Source: Amborella trichopoda (Eukaryota > Streptophyta > Magnoliopsida > Amborellales > Amborellaceae). From it: a stretch of DNA of 64,000 nt. The translations under genes and the position numbers were made by a program. Under the pieces are notes generated by a model, which saw nothing but the letters and a program-made list of their open reading frames with translations, was not told the origin of the DNA and made no database searches. The DNA lies in NCBI RefSeq assembly GCF_000471905.2, contig NW_006499751.1, positions 2,422,042-2,486,041 on the forward strand, written 5' to 3'. Of this stretch, positions 22,093 through 33,637 are shown one piece after another (the stretch's first letter is position 1; each line of letters starts with the position of its first letter).

Positions 22093-22686
22093 TGGGTAGG
22101 TGCCTTGATCTCACCCTCTGGGTCGGGTTAACCTGGTGGCATGGCTCTTGGTTCGCGTTGAACCTGGGACCAGAGATCACTCTCTCAGGAACTGTGTAAA
22201 GAGAACACGGGCAGGATTACCAACTGGTGAGTGAGGAATTTGGTCGTGAGGTGGAACTTACCTCATGTGGGTTCGTGACAAGCTCAGGCTGCTCGCGTGG
22301 GCGCCCTCTTAGATCACGAGGAATGCCCCTTGGCCTGAGGCCGGTTTGAAATTTCCTCCCTTGACCTATTTCTTCCTTTTTGGATCCACACACACACATT
22401 AAAAGTATAGACAAGTGGGTCAGAAGACCCCACCTTGTCTTTGGGTGAATGCACATAAGTGTATACATGCAAAGGGAAAATGGGGGAATGGCACTATTGA
22501 GTCAGTTTCAATTGGACAGCCTTTCGGCGTCTTCTTAACAGGTGACTCATGGCAGCATTCCTTCGTAGAGAATGAGAGAAAATGGGTGATATGGAGAGAA
22601 TGAGATAGGGAAGAAATGAGACAAGAGACAAAAAGAGAAGAGAATAGAGAGAGAAAGACAAACGAAGACTAGTTTGGCTTGCACCT
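22093..22686 (-). repeat. 5' LTR remnant of element A (U5 end)
   Basis: Starts with TGGGTAGGTGCC, the complement of the family's LTR end, and continues through the conserved U5 block also at 35152-35640, 39580-39922, 51080-51435, 56980-57361 and 57796-58180. It enters the purine-rich part of the U5 array (22600-22670), then stops exactly at the TG of element E's 5' LTR, so E inserted here. E's left target bases would be CACCT (22682-22686). Confidence 0.82.
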
Positions 22687-24019
22687 TGTAGACACCCGCT
22701 TTAAATCTGAAAAGCTCTGTGGTTTTCTTAGACCCTTAGGATCAAATTGGCTGTGTAAACCCAAAATCCATAAGTCACACAATTTACCCTGTGAGATGGA
22801 AGCATTCTGTCAGCCCAGAACTCAGCAGATGCCTGTTTTGACCAAAAACCCTTAAAACACACTATTTTCCAAAAACAATAATTAAAAATAGTACAAAAAT
22901 CCGTTTTGACCCAAATGTTCTCTAAGAGCTTCTCAAGAGGATGAGAAAGACACCCAAATTGGAAAAATCTCAATTTGGAGATGTGTTCATTTGGGCGGCA
23001 TGGGGCGTGCCGCCCAGGCGACACGGGATGTGTCGCCCAAGTCATCCTGCAAATGCTCTATTTTACCAAACAAATCATTAAAAATAGTAAAATTTGACTC
23101 AAATTTTTTCTGATAGCTTCACAAGAGGCTAAGGAACACATGTAAATTTGGAAAAGTTTTGGTTTAGGAGACATGGGGCGTGCAGCCTGGGGCGACACAA
23201 CTCCTGCCACTCGGGTGACACGGCGCATGCCGCCCAGACCCATTTTCCCCCAACTGCATTTTTATCATTGTTCATGTTTTTAGGGTTATCATTTGGGTGG
23301 TTTGGCAGCGTGATTCTATCCGTGTTGGTCAAATCCGAATTTAAAAAAATCAAAGATTGGTTTGACCAAGGGATTTGTTGGTTAGAGGATAACTTTGCCC
23401 CAACAAATCCCTCGTTCAGATGAAACTCACTTTGGTTGACCATAAAAGGATGAAAAACGAGGGGACAAAAGAAGAAGAAGAGGACGAGACTTTTGAGAAA
23501 CTTTAGGCTGAAAGGGAAACCCTAGGAGAGTAGGAGACCTTCACTGAGAAAACCCTAACCCTCATCTTAAGCCTGAGTAAACCTAGATCTCTAGCGCACA
23601 ACAACCCTAGTTATAGAACCATCTCCAAGGCACAATCACCCTGGACATCACAGATCTTCTTGTCAACATCCAGATAAAAAAGGCAAAGAGGGTGAACCCT
23701 CGAAGGATCGAGAGTCCTGGGCCATCCGGCCTGATTTGGTGTCGTTTTCTTTCTTTGTTTTATTGTTTTAATTTTATTTTGATCTTATTTTGATTATTTT
23801 TCTTAAAAAAAGTTGTATTTTTGATGCCTTGGATCACGTTGGCTCCGCCACATATCTGAGAGTAGATCTGCTTGTTTCTGGGCAGATCTGATCTCAGATT
23901 TGAATTCGATTGTTCCCACTTTCTCTACCATTGCTTTTTTTATTTATTTTTATCATTTGAAAGTGTTATATATGAGAGATTTGCATCATTAAATCTCTCT
24001 AATTTTTCGCTATAAATAG
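22687..24019 (+). repeat. 5' LTR of element E
   Basis: Begins TGTAGACACCCGC; the 3' LTR begins TGTAGACACTCGC at 33638. It contains two neighbouring GC-rich hairpins (22993-23037), a degenerate second set near 23165-23240, and a T-rich stretch before the primer site. The right boundary is placed at the primer site because the 3' LTR is truncated and cannot confirm it. Confidence 0.85.
22993..23037. repeat. Two adjacent perfect inverted repeats in LTR E
   Basis: GGGCGGCA (22993-23000) pairs with TGCCGCCC (23008-23015), with a 7-base loop. One base later, GGCGACAC (23017-23024) pairs with GTGTCGCC (23030-23037), with a 5-base loop. The 3' LTR copy near 33940-33985 keeps the second stem (GCGACA/TGTCGC) but the first has decayed. 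The motif recurs in the leader at about 24563-24586. Confidence 0.88.
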
Positions 24020-24021
24020 TT

Positions 24022-24039
24022 TGGTGCCCACCGTGGGGC
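24022..24039 (+). other. Primer binding site of element E
   Basis: TGGTGCCCACCGTGGGGC directly after the LTR. Plant Tat-type elements commonly carry a TGGYGCCCACCGTGGGGC-like sequence here. The priming tRNA is not assigned. Confidence 0.75.
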
Positions 24040-26415
24040 TAATCGAGCATGATTCGAGCATCAAAATTTTGAAAATCTCATAATCTTTTGAAACTTTGCA
24101 CGCGTGCTCTAGGTACGTTTTTTTGACTTTTACCATAGTTTCAGGTGAAAATAAAATATTTAAAAATAAAAAAATATTTTTCTGTTAGATCTGCTGTCGC
24201 TTTATTTTAATTTATTTTCATCAAAAACCATTTTATTTCCTGTTTCTCCAAGTTTACAGTAAGCTTAAGATAAATAAGGAAAAAATATAAAAAAAATAAA
24301 ACAAAATAATTTCCTGATCTGTTTCTGGAACTTTCTTGTGACTGCTAAAAAAACTTCAAACCAAAATAAAATTTTTTAAAATATCAAAAAACTATTTTGC
24401 TTGATACAGGTCAGTTCTATCTGCTGTTCTTTTGTTTCACTTTGTTTTAATTTTATTTCATCAAAAAGTCAGATTTTTTTGCTTCTGCAAGTTTCAGTGG
24501 CATTATTTCATCAACATCAATAAGATAAAAATAAAAAAATAATAAGAAATGTTTTTTTTTTTGGGCAACATGATCCGTGTCGCCCAATCACAGACGTCAC
24601 AGAAAATTTATGGGACCCAACATGCCTGTTTCAGAGTTATTTTTTGTGTTTTTTCACCAATTTTAACTTAAAATAAAATTTTTAAAAATACCAAAATAAT
24701 ATTTTTCTTTTNNNNNNNNNNNNNNNNNNNNNNNNNNNNNNNNNNNNNNNNNNNNNNNNNNNNNNNNNNNNNNNNNNNNNNNNNNNNNNNNNNNNNNNNN
24801 NNNNNNNNNNNNNNNNNNNNNNNNNNNNNNNNNNNNNNNNNNNNNNNNNNNNNNNNNNNNNNNNNNNNNNNNNNNNNNNNNNNNNNNNNNNNNNNNNNNN
24901 NNNNNNNNNNNNNNNNNNNNNNNNNNNNNNNNNNNNNNNNNNNNNNNNNNNNNNNNNNNNNNNNNNNNNNNNNNNNNNNNNNNNNNNNNNNNNNNNNNNN
25001 NNNNNNNNNNNNNNNNNNNNNNNNNNNNNNNNNNNNNNNNNNNNNNNNNNNNNNNNNNNNNNNNNNNNNNNNNNATATATATAAAATCTGATTGAGGGTT
25101 GCTTGCACCCTCCCTAAACCGTGTCCTGTTCGAGTCATCCTCGACTCGGGCCGTGCTCGACTTAGTACGGACAGTGCCTGGTCTCATTGTTTTGACTTTA
25201 CATTCTTAGGGGTTCCTCACCCCTCCATCTATATTGTGCCTCGAGCCTAGAAGTGCGCATCGCTAGGCACGATCAATGCCGAGCTTTCATTGTTTTTTCT
25301 CTTATTGTGTGCCTGTGTGTTTATTTTCATTTGCATGCTTCTTTACACACTCTAGCACACACCGACTGGGAATCCCGAAAAACCAGAAACGTTTTTTACG
25401 AAAACCCCCAAAATCCGCGTTAACGGTGTGAGGGGAACCCAACTTTGAGAGCCGAGGTGGTTGGGATTCGCGTAACTTTAACTGTGAGCGCCCCTCCATA
25501 ATCCTTTGCGTCGCAACAACTCCACGTATAATAGGACCTGGCAAAATCCTATAACAGGAGGCCAGAACCTATGCGGGGACCTATATCAGCTTAACCGCAT
25601 TTTAATAGTTAGGAACACACTCTAAAGCCAAGCCTACCTATATACTTTGCTAGGTCAAACGTTTTCGTGTGCTTGCTTGCTTATTTCTGATAAGTTATTC
25701 TTAGATCTCAGTCCGGACCTTTCTTTGGTCCAAACTGAACTCTGGGTCCAAGTTTAGGATTTTACCCAGCCTAGCTCAGGTTTGAACCAGGTTCACACCC
25801 AGGTCCGAACCTAGGTTCCATCTTGGTCCGAGCCGAAAGCTTGTTCCTTGCTCATCTTTGATCCATTTCAGGTCCACACCTAGTCTGATCATTTAAACTC
25901 TCTGGGTCCAAGTTCAGGCTTGTACCCAGCTTAGCCCAAGTCCAAACCAAGTTCACACGCAGGTTCGAACCTAGGCCCCCTCTTGGTCCGAGCCGAAGGC
26001 TTGTTCCTAGTTCAATCTTGATCTAGTCCGGTTCTACACCCATTCTGAGTTTCACAACCCTCTAGGACCAAGCTCAGACTTGCACCCAGCTTAGTCTAGG
26101 TCCAAACCAGGCTCACATCCTGGTTTGAACCTAGACCCACCCTTGACCCGAGCCGAGGCTCGCACCCATCTAGTCTAGATCTTAGTCTAGGTTTTAGCAT
26201 AGGTCTTAGAGTTGCCTCTAGAGCTAGACTAGGCTTACCCTAGTTCAAGGTCTGAACCAAAACCCATTGAATCTAGCAGGTTTAGGCTCTAGTCTAGACT
26301 TAGCCTAGGTCTCAGTTAGGGTTTTGCCCCTAGAGTCAGGCTAGGTCTACTTTAAGTCGTCAAGTCTAGCTCTTACCCAAGTCTAGATTATATAACCCAG
26401 CTAAAGAGAGTCACC
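24040..26415 (+). repeat. Element E untranslated leader with tandem repeats and a gap
   Basis: No gene is seen. 24040-24711 is AT-rich leader containing the hairpin GGGCAACA...TGTCGCCC near 24563. 24712-25074 is an assembly gap. 25075-25690 is unique leader. About 25690-26400 is a diverged tandem repeat of about 160 bp per unit, with recurring GGTCCAAGTTCAGG, ACCCAGCTTAG, CCAGGTTCACAC and GGTCCGAGCCGA. The gag ATG follows. Confidence 0.7.
24712..25074. other. Assembly gap (N, 363 positions)
   Basis: A run of N inside the leader of element E. The two apparent reading frames that span it are not real. Confidence 0.99.
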
Positions 26416-28737
26416 ATGTCGGTTACTCAAGATGACCATGATGATTGCTCCACAACTGACTCTAAACCAAACCTTCCCAAACCTAGGGACCAATATGCTG
26501 CAATCCCTTGGAACTATCAACAGACCTCATGCCAATCCATTATCCATCAGCTAAGTCTTCAATTAGAAGCCGAGTCCTAGGGATCCACTCCTAACCCTGA
26601 GCTCTGTATGGTCCGAAAAGTTGGCTCTGCTCAAAAAACATTGAACAGTCAAGGGGTCTGGCCGGGCATTATCCTACAGGGAACCTTACGTAGCCACAAT
26701 AGGAGCCATTGACCTTAGGCAACCAAAGTAGGAGCCATGTGAGGGAAGAAGTTCATGCGGCATCTAATGCCAATTTCCACAACTTGAACCAAGATAACCT
26801 CGAGATGCAGCGGTCTCAGAACCAAGACCCACCTAGGTTTAGAATATCCAATCCAACCTCAAGCCACTGTAGTACAACTCATGATGTCCTGAACACTGTA
26901 CAAGGCATAGGTGTGGACCCAAACTGACCCCTAAGTGCAAGCTGCTCTCAAAAGTCTAGTTGACCTAGGACACACTGTTCATGCCCCAGCCTTCGGGTCA
27001 ATGTCAAACCAACTTAGTGGTATAAGTAAACCCTTAGCACAACCGAGTCAATCCATTAGTCAATCGGTCCCTCTAGTTCATCCGGTCCACCAAACCGTGT
27101 CATTTTCGCAACCGGTGATGATGCCCTTGGGTAAGTACGCCCCTCAACGACAAACGTGTCAAACCACCCCGTTGATCGCGGGTCATCAATCTCAGGCCCA
27201 AGCAGGCCAATATCTACCCCAAGTCTTGACTCATCAGTCTATGCTTGGGAACCCACCGACCGGTGGGCCTACTCTCATGCCGAATACCCAACAAGAAGGC
27301 ACCTTAAAGGTGATTCAAGATATGTTTGTAAGGATGGGTATGCATGAAATCCTACCCCCAAAGGCCTACGTTCATGAGACCCTTGGAGGAATGGAAGACC
27401 TTTCCCTTGGGTTTGTCATCCTGGAGTTTAAAAACAAATTCAATGGGAAGAATGACCCATATATTCACATTAATGCGTACCTCCTCTCCGTCCGAGCCTT
27501 GTGAGACAGGCCTAGCCAGTTGAAGGCCCTGTTTCACAAACTTTGACTAGTAAAGCTTTAAACTGGCATCGGAGAATAATGACCACTCAACCACACAAAA
27601 CCCCAAACGAAACGTTCAACCAGTTCGTCTCTCATTACCGTGGGTCGACACCAAGATCTCTTTCCTTGGGTGAACTCAGTGCAACCAAACAAAAACCAGG
27701 AGAATCCTTCGAGGATTTTATCGGTCAATTCCGTGAGGTGGCAATGCGAGTCATCGAATGTCAACTCATGGACTCAACTAAAATCTCCATGGCCTTAGAA
27801 AATGCAGCTCTTGAATACGAGACCTTCTTTCGCCAAGGACTTATCCCCCATTCTTTTGACTCCATGATCAAGCGGGTGGGGCGACATGAAAGGGCGAGAG
27901 GGACACCCCTCGATACTAGGCCCGATAACAAATCCATCATGACTCCCCAGAATAAAAATAAGAGCAACGACAAGGGAAAGCTTCTGGTCATGTTAAAAAA
28001 ATTGTTGTTAACGGAACAGCTCAAGGTTCAGCCACCCTGCATAATAATAGGAATCAAAATCGAAAGGGTCATCTTAGAGCTAACACTCAAAATAATAATC
28101 GATGGCAAAAGGACAACTTCACTCCTCTCAAAGACCCATTAGAAAAAGTGTTGGAGTTACTCTTGAAGAAAAACATGGTTCAACTCTCGCCACCATCTGA
28201 ACCACCATTTGAGGTGAAGGATAAGAACAAAGGGGTGGCATAGAAACCATGCCCAAGATACCTAAAAATGTTTCTACTTGAAGCGGGTGATTCAAGGGTT
28301 GATTACTAGGGGCGACATCACTGTTGGACCTAGAAGTGAACCTATGGAAGAACTTAATCAAAAAATGGGTATCTTCACAAACCCTCTCTCAAAAAATACG
28401 GCCACAACGACCGAAGAAACGGGAGCTCCGAATAACTCAAAGGAGGATGTTATCATTCACATGATTGAAAACGGAGACGAAGAAGATGATCCCAGCCATA
28501 TCATATTTGCTTGTGATCATCATCTCCAAGAAGTTGAAAAAGATCTTTTGAGTCTACTTAGAGGAAACCTTTCATCCCTGAACTCTGATGATCCTCCTAA
28601 GTGGGACCAGTATGACAAAGATGATGCCCTCGAGATTGACATGGTCAAAGCTGGTGAAAAGGGATCATCTTCCAAACAAGGGGCCAACACCTCGAGGTCT
28701 CCCATTACTCTCACTAGGCCTGACCCTATTGAGCTCT
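26416..28737 (+). pseudogene. Element E gag (capsid precursor), broken
   Basis: Starts at ATG 26416 in context TCACCATGT with MSVTQDDHDDCSTTD. A stop after LEAES (near 26578) and later shifts break it. A proline/glutamine-rich N-terminal region runs to about 27290. The gag core includes KFNGKNDPYIHINAYL (about 27435-27480), SKALNWHRRI (about 27546) and ATKQKPGESFEDFIGQFREV (about 27682-27740), the usual retrotrans_gag layout, with the frame lost between 27504 and 27543 and again near 28100-28280. The C-terminal acidic part (28278-28737) has the FACDHHLQEVEKDLLSLLRG block. No intact CCHC zinc knuckle is visible. Follows the leader and is continuous with the protease. Confidence 0.85.
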
Positions 28738-29561
28738 AAACTGGCGAAGTTGATTCCTTAACCCGAAGAGGTCGAGTGTTTATCCAATTGATGGCGGTCA
28801 CTCTTGATGAAAGAATGGGAGCCACTTCAACAGGCAAACCACCAGCAGGGGATGCAGATCATGAACGTAATAAAAGAACTCAAGGATCAGCAACCACCTA
28901 TGATCTATCGACTCATAGTGGGAAGATCCAGGCTCAAATCTCTATCTTGGAGCTTCTTGGTAAGACCCACATCCCGACTCATAAAGCACAAATTGTAAAG
29001 GTTCTTGCTAAGACCCACATCCTGAGCAACACACAACCGGATGAGTTGTGCTGGATGATCAACCAACTAATGGCACGAATGCCAATCTATTTCACGGACG
29101 ATGACATCCCTTCTAATGTCAATCGCTTTCACGTCCAGCCTCTTAACATCACTGTTTTCATTCAAGGATATGAAATACGTAGAGTGCTTGTTGATAATGG
29201 GGCATCCTTGAATATATGCCCTATGAAAACGGTGAAGCAGATAGGAAAAAGCTCGAATCACTTTGAGCTGTGCCAACTAACTATCACCGCATACGATGGG
29301 ACCAAGAGGCAAGCTGAAGGAATATTACCGCTCACACTCAAGATCAATCCTATTATCCAGGTGATAAAGTTTTATGTCTTAGATATAAAACCTTCATTCA
29401 ACATGATGCTAGGCAGACCATGGCTACATGAGAACCTCGTGGTCGCCTCAACACTCCATCAATGCCTCAAGTTTCCTATTAAAAACGATGTCGTAAAGGT
29501 ATGCGCTAAAAACGCCCTTCCTATTCCAATTCCAGCATACATAGAAAAAAAATGGCCGTAG
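28738..29561 (+). pseudogene. Element E aspartic protease
   Basis: Protease that would cleave the gag polyprotein. The frame follows the gag stop at 28737 through the junction motif LTRRGRVF (about 28758-28781). The open part 28776-29561 has GTG as its first codon, so translation would come from gag read-through and not from an own start. Active-site motif RVLVDNGASLNICP lies at residues 136-149 (Asp 140), and the second motif FNMMLGRPWLHE at 208-219. This 786-bp block is open and keeps the catalytic Asp, unlike element A. Confidence 0.88.
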
Positions 29562-30724
29562 GAGTCGAGCTCGGAGAAATCCCACTCGCTTCCTTCTGGC
29601 AAGCTGATTGTGTTACTTTACGCCTAAAGGCCGGCGACCCGGTTCCTCAAATTTTGCAAACTTTCGCATCGATGAAGGAGATCATCCGTTGCCAACATTG
29701 ATACGGCTTCGGGTCCCTCGAAGCCTGGCACATACTCCTCTCCTAAGGCTTCCAACTAGGCCAAGGCTTGGGAAGTAAAGAGCAAGGCATAAAGGAAGTG
29801 ATTTCTGCATCATCTGAAACCAAAACTAGAAATGAGGATCGAAGAGGACTCGGGTGTTCTCTCACTTTATTTCAAAGCCGGATGAAGCCTTCTAGATATC
29901 TAGGCTTTGTATCCAGAGGCATTCAAAGCCTCGATGCTCTCGATGCCCGTCCTTCAAAACAGCCAAAGGTGATCCTTAATTCCCTAACAGGGAATAACTC
30001 TTCTTCCACATCTCAGCATACACAAGAACTGGGAATTGAAGACCTTTTCGCTGATCAGGATTTGAAGGTAGGCACAATCGGCTCTGACACAGCCAAGCAT
30101 GCTCATCCACTTACTAAAACTTAAGAACGGAATTGGTCGATCACTCCTCTATCTCAAGAATCGCTGGAAGCATACCAGCGGCACCTCCAAGTCTCGGTGC
30201 CCGAAAATGGATAGGCGCAGGGTGGCCATCTAACCGCCTTGCACGTTCGGTCCCCAACATTTCTCTCGCGATTCCCATAAGGGACACCTTTTCCAATATT
30301 TCAAAAATCAGTAAAAAATTAAAACATGATAAAGTTAATAATAATGAAAAAGAATTTAAAAGAACGGCTCTCGCTCAAGATAGCCCAATAACGGTGCATA
30401 ATACCCAAGACAATGAATTGGATGACCAAGATGAAGATCAAGAGAGTCAAGTGTCTGAAGAAATCTCTCAACCTGAGGAACTTACTTCCCATGTTGAGCA
30501 ATTCAAGAAGAGGTTTGATGGTGACTCAACGGCTATCATCGAAGAGACGATTGACATAACCTAGGAACTGAGAAGGATCCAAGATTAACCAAGATTGGAA
30601 CCTCCTTATCTTCCGAGGAGTAGGAAAATGTGATTTCCTTTCTCAAGGAATACCGCAATGTCTTCGCCTAGTCATACGACGATATGCCAGGGTTAGATCG
30701 CACATTGGTGCAACATCATCTAAG
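29562..30724 (+). pseudogene. Element E linker up to the RT boundary, G-patch-like motif
   Basis: Continuation of the polyprotein with several stops. GFQLGQGLGSKEQGI (about 29740-29790) resembles the G-patch-like segment common in plant Ty3/gypsy protease-RT linkers; DRRGLG follows (about 29840). An acidic stretch DEDQESQVSEEISQPEE is at about 30430-30480. The last recognisable part reads FLKEYRNVFA, stop, SYDDMPGLDRTLVQHHL (about 30642-30723), the conserved sequence immediately before RT in this lineage. At 30725 the sequence switches to noncoding repeats, so RT is missing from its first residue. Confidence 0.82.
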
Positions 30725-31840
30725 ATAAAAAATCAGGAGGGGCTAAAAAAAACGTGGTAAAAACCTGAAAAGGCATCACAAAGAAAATAAGAAAAATAAA
30801 AAAATAAAAAGATAAAAAAATAAAAAAACAAAAAAAATGAATATGGTGAAAACCTGAAAAGGCACCATAGGTAAAAGAAATAAAAAGATCTCCAAGAAGG
30901 AGCTTTCGATGCAAAGCACTCAACTAAAAACAAGTACTTGCAAGGTCCAATACTACTACACAAGCAGACCCTGAGGATGAAGAATCCTCCTAAACCCTGC
31001 AGGTTCCCAACAGAACGAACTCAAAAAGCTATAGGAGGGTGACAGCCCGGCAAGAATCCAGAGGACTCTTCAAAGATCTGCCGAGCATGAAAGCTCCAAA
31101 GGTAAAAAGACAACTTCGAGACCTTTCTGAGTTCTCACAATCCCACTAGGAAATCCTTTCATCATCTTTGGGTAAAATATAATAAAGAAAACGACCACCA
31201 AAGGGGCCACAAGTGGCAAAACTGTAAGGCCAATCCCTTTTGAAAATGTTGTTTAAATTTAACTGTTAAAATCATCCATTTTAAAAAATCTTTCTCCTTT
31301 TATAAGGGACTTCCTCCATCACTACAAGAAGTTAAACTATTAGTCATCTGTCCTCGTGCTTTAAGCCAACTTCCTATGCTTGTTATAAAGGCTTGAAACT
31401 AGTCAAGCCCTCCATGGTTGTAGGAGTATAACTACCAACTACCACATATGGGAGATGGGTGAACCTCATCAATGATGAAATTGGCTAGTCTGGGAGCGTT
31501 TTTCTCTCAACTGGATCCCTTGAGGTAAAATGAGACAAGCGCATCCCTATGTGTGTGTACGATGACCCAATAGCCAGAAATTCAAGACAAAAACCCTACA
31601 ACTAGGGAGCTGAATTTGTAACAAATCAGTTTGAAAATTGTGTGCAAGGAAAGTGTTTTACTCTACTAATCAATTGCACACATACAAGTTCAACAAGAAA
31701 ATCCCAACAGGGGCAATAAAGAAAAAGAAAGAAAGTTTTCAAACTCCCCATAATAGGGGCAAATTTAAAAATCCCCTTTTCTCAACCAATTCTCCCAAAA
31801 AATTAAAATTTTCAAAAAAATAATAATGAATAAAAAAAAA
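30725..31840. repeat. Element E 3' noncoding region, first part
   Basis: No gene is seen. 30735-30870 holds two copies of GGTGAAAACCTGAAAAGGCA with an A-rich (AAATAAAA) spacer; the same motif occurs reversed in minus-strand elements A and D. 30880-31640 is unique with many stops. 31640-31840 is A-rich and ends in an A homopolymer. Confidence 0.6.
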
Positions 31841-32275
31841 AAAAAAAAATTTGTTCCTCGGATGCATGAGCCTAAACTGTCGACCAATTTTCCAAAATTT
31901 TCAAAAAATAAAAAGAAATGTTTTTTACGCTCCACAGTGGCACTAGCCTAAACTGCCAATCAATCTTTCCAAATAAAAGAAATTTTCAAAAAAAAAAAAA
32001 TTCCATATGCTCCTAGGTTGTATGAGCTTAAATTGCTAACCAATTTCAAAAATAAAAAAAAGAAAAATTCAAAAATTTCCAAAGACTCCTTGGTGGCATG
32101 AACTTAAACTGCCAACCGATTTCAAACTCTTTTGCTCCTCGGTGGCATGATCCTAAACTGCCAACCGGCTTCAAAATCTTTTGCTTCTCAGTGGCATGAG
32201 TCTAAACTTCCAACCAATTTCAGAAAAATGTTTTGCTCTACGGTGGCATGAGCGTAAATTGCAAGTAGAATTTTG
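31841..32275. repeat. Element E GGTGGCATGAGCCTAAACTGCC repeats
   Basis: About six units of 60-75 bp share a core close to CGGTGGCATGAGCCTAAACT (31855-32260), separated by A-rich stretches such as TTTTCAAAAAATAAAA. The core CATGA-CCTAAACTGC is the complement-strand version of the 35-bp monomer in A and D. Confidence 0.75.
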
Positions 32276-32765
32276 CGACATTAAAAAATCGAGCTAACAC
32301 GTCAAACTCATGTGATGTTAAAAACCCTAGCTAACACGTCAAACTCGTGTGACGTCAAAAAACCGAGCTAACATGTCAAACTCGTGCGATGTTAGAAAAC
32401 AGAGATAACACATCAAACTCGTGCAACGTTAAAAACCTGAGCTAACACGTCAGACTCGTGTGACATTAAAAAACCGAGCTAACACATCAAACTCGTGCGA
32501 CGTTAAAAAGCGGAGCTAACACGTCAAACTTGTGCAAAGCTAAAATATCGAGCTAACACGTCAAACTTGTACGACGTTAAAAACCCGAGCTAACACGTCA
32601 AACTCGTGCGACGTTAAGAAATCAAGCTAACACGTCAAACTCACGTCAAACTCATGCGACGTTAAAAACTCGAGCTAACATGTCAATTTCATGCGACGTT
32701 AAAAAACCGAGCTAACACGTCAAACTCGTCCGACGTTTAAAAAGGTGAGCTAATATGTCTAGCCC
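32276..32765. repeat. 37-bp tandem array in element E (12 units)
   Basis: Twelve units of about 37 bp with core GAGCTAACACGTCAAACTCG then TGCGACGTTAAAAAAC. Each unit contains ACGTC and GACGT as a short inverted repeat, plus ACGT cores. One unit (about 32630-32670) has an internal partial duplication of CACGTCAAACTC. Confidence 0.88.
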
Positions 32766-33622
32766 CATATGGCGCTAAGGGTCGGGTATATCCAATTCAG
32801 CGCTATACTCGTGCGATGTAAAAGAGCCAAGATAGGTACTGTCTATCCCTGTATGACGTAAAAGATCGGGTGTATGGTCCATCACTGCATGACGCTAAAC
32901 TGCTTAGAGGGCTCTATGGTTGCAAGAATTAAAACTGCTAACCAACCTCGTTTTTCGAAATATCCTCCCCTTTTTAAAATTTTCATTATATGCCTTGTGT
33001 TTTCAAAAACTTCAATTTATTTGTTAAAATCGTAACCTGCCCCTGCTCCGGGTTCTATTTCAAATCTCTCCCTACATTTAAAAATTTCTAAAAAGACTTG
33101 TAAAAACGAAGGAGCTTGCTGCGATTATCGCGTTGCTGCCTCACCTCTCTATTTGGAATTGATCAGAAAAGTCTCATTTTATAGAAAACTTTCCTATAGA
33201 CAGCCTTAGGAAACCCCTAAGGAAATCAATGAAATTGTCAGGGTTAAAATTTTTTCAAACTGAGAAAACCCTAAAGTCAAGTGGCACTGCTGTAAAATCC
33301 ACCTCGAGTTTCAAGCCTATGTAACTCATCGACACCTCATGCTGAATACCCTAGGATGAAAATACCTTAGGTGGTTGAGCATGGGAGTGCAATGACTTGG
33401 AGGGATAGTTGGTGTGCCATCTGCCCACATAACGTCGGGATGACATTCATCTTTGACATTCTCCGGCCCCTCGAAGGACAAGGAGTATTAGAGAGTCTAC
33501 TGTTGCTACTCACCTGTCCCTCGAAGGACATGGAGTGTGTGTTCACTTGCCCTTCAATGGACAGGGAATGACAGTGTGTCTACTTCAATGCCACTCTCAT
33601 ATCCCTCAAAGAACAGGGAGTG
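32766..33622. repeat. Element E 3' noncoding region, last part
   Basis: No gene is seen. 32766-32930 has degenerate monomers including CACTGCATGACGCTAAACTGC, very close to the complement of the A/D monomer. 32930-33390 is unique. 33450-33620 has four irregular units of about 50 bp around CCTCGAAGGACA-GGAGTG. Confidence 0.6.
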
Positions 33623-33637
33623 CCAAAGAGGGGCAAC
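33623..33637 (+). other. Polypurine tract of element E
   Basis: CCAAAGAGGGGCAAC sits immediately before TGTAGACAC of the 3' LTR, as expected for the plus-strand primer. Confidence 0.75.

Larger units (their letters stand above)
748..22686 (-). mobile_element. Element A: degraded non-autonomous Tat-like LTR retrotransposon, antisense-gene type
   Basis: Read on the minus strand from right to left: 5' LTR remnant (22686-22093), primer site (22090-22071), gag (22070-16134, interrupted by a minisatellite), nested element K (16128-9089), end of gag, protease and linker (9083-6624), antisense gene (5981-4760, plus strand), 3' noncoding region (4690-1758) and 3' LTR remnant (1757-748). Order and orientation match element B at 35978-56747, which is why I join the parts. 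RT, RNase H and integrase are absent between the linker and the antisense gene. The 5' LTR is cut by element E and the 3' LTR by the pol fragment at 1-747, so no terminal duplication can be tested. Confidence 0.75.

Noticed and set aside
24663..25187. Two minus-strand frames of over 150 codons
   Set aside because: They are mostly N positions of the assembly gap.
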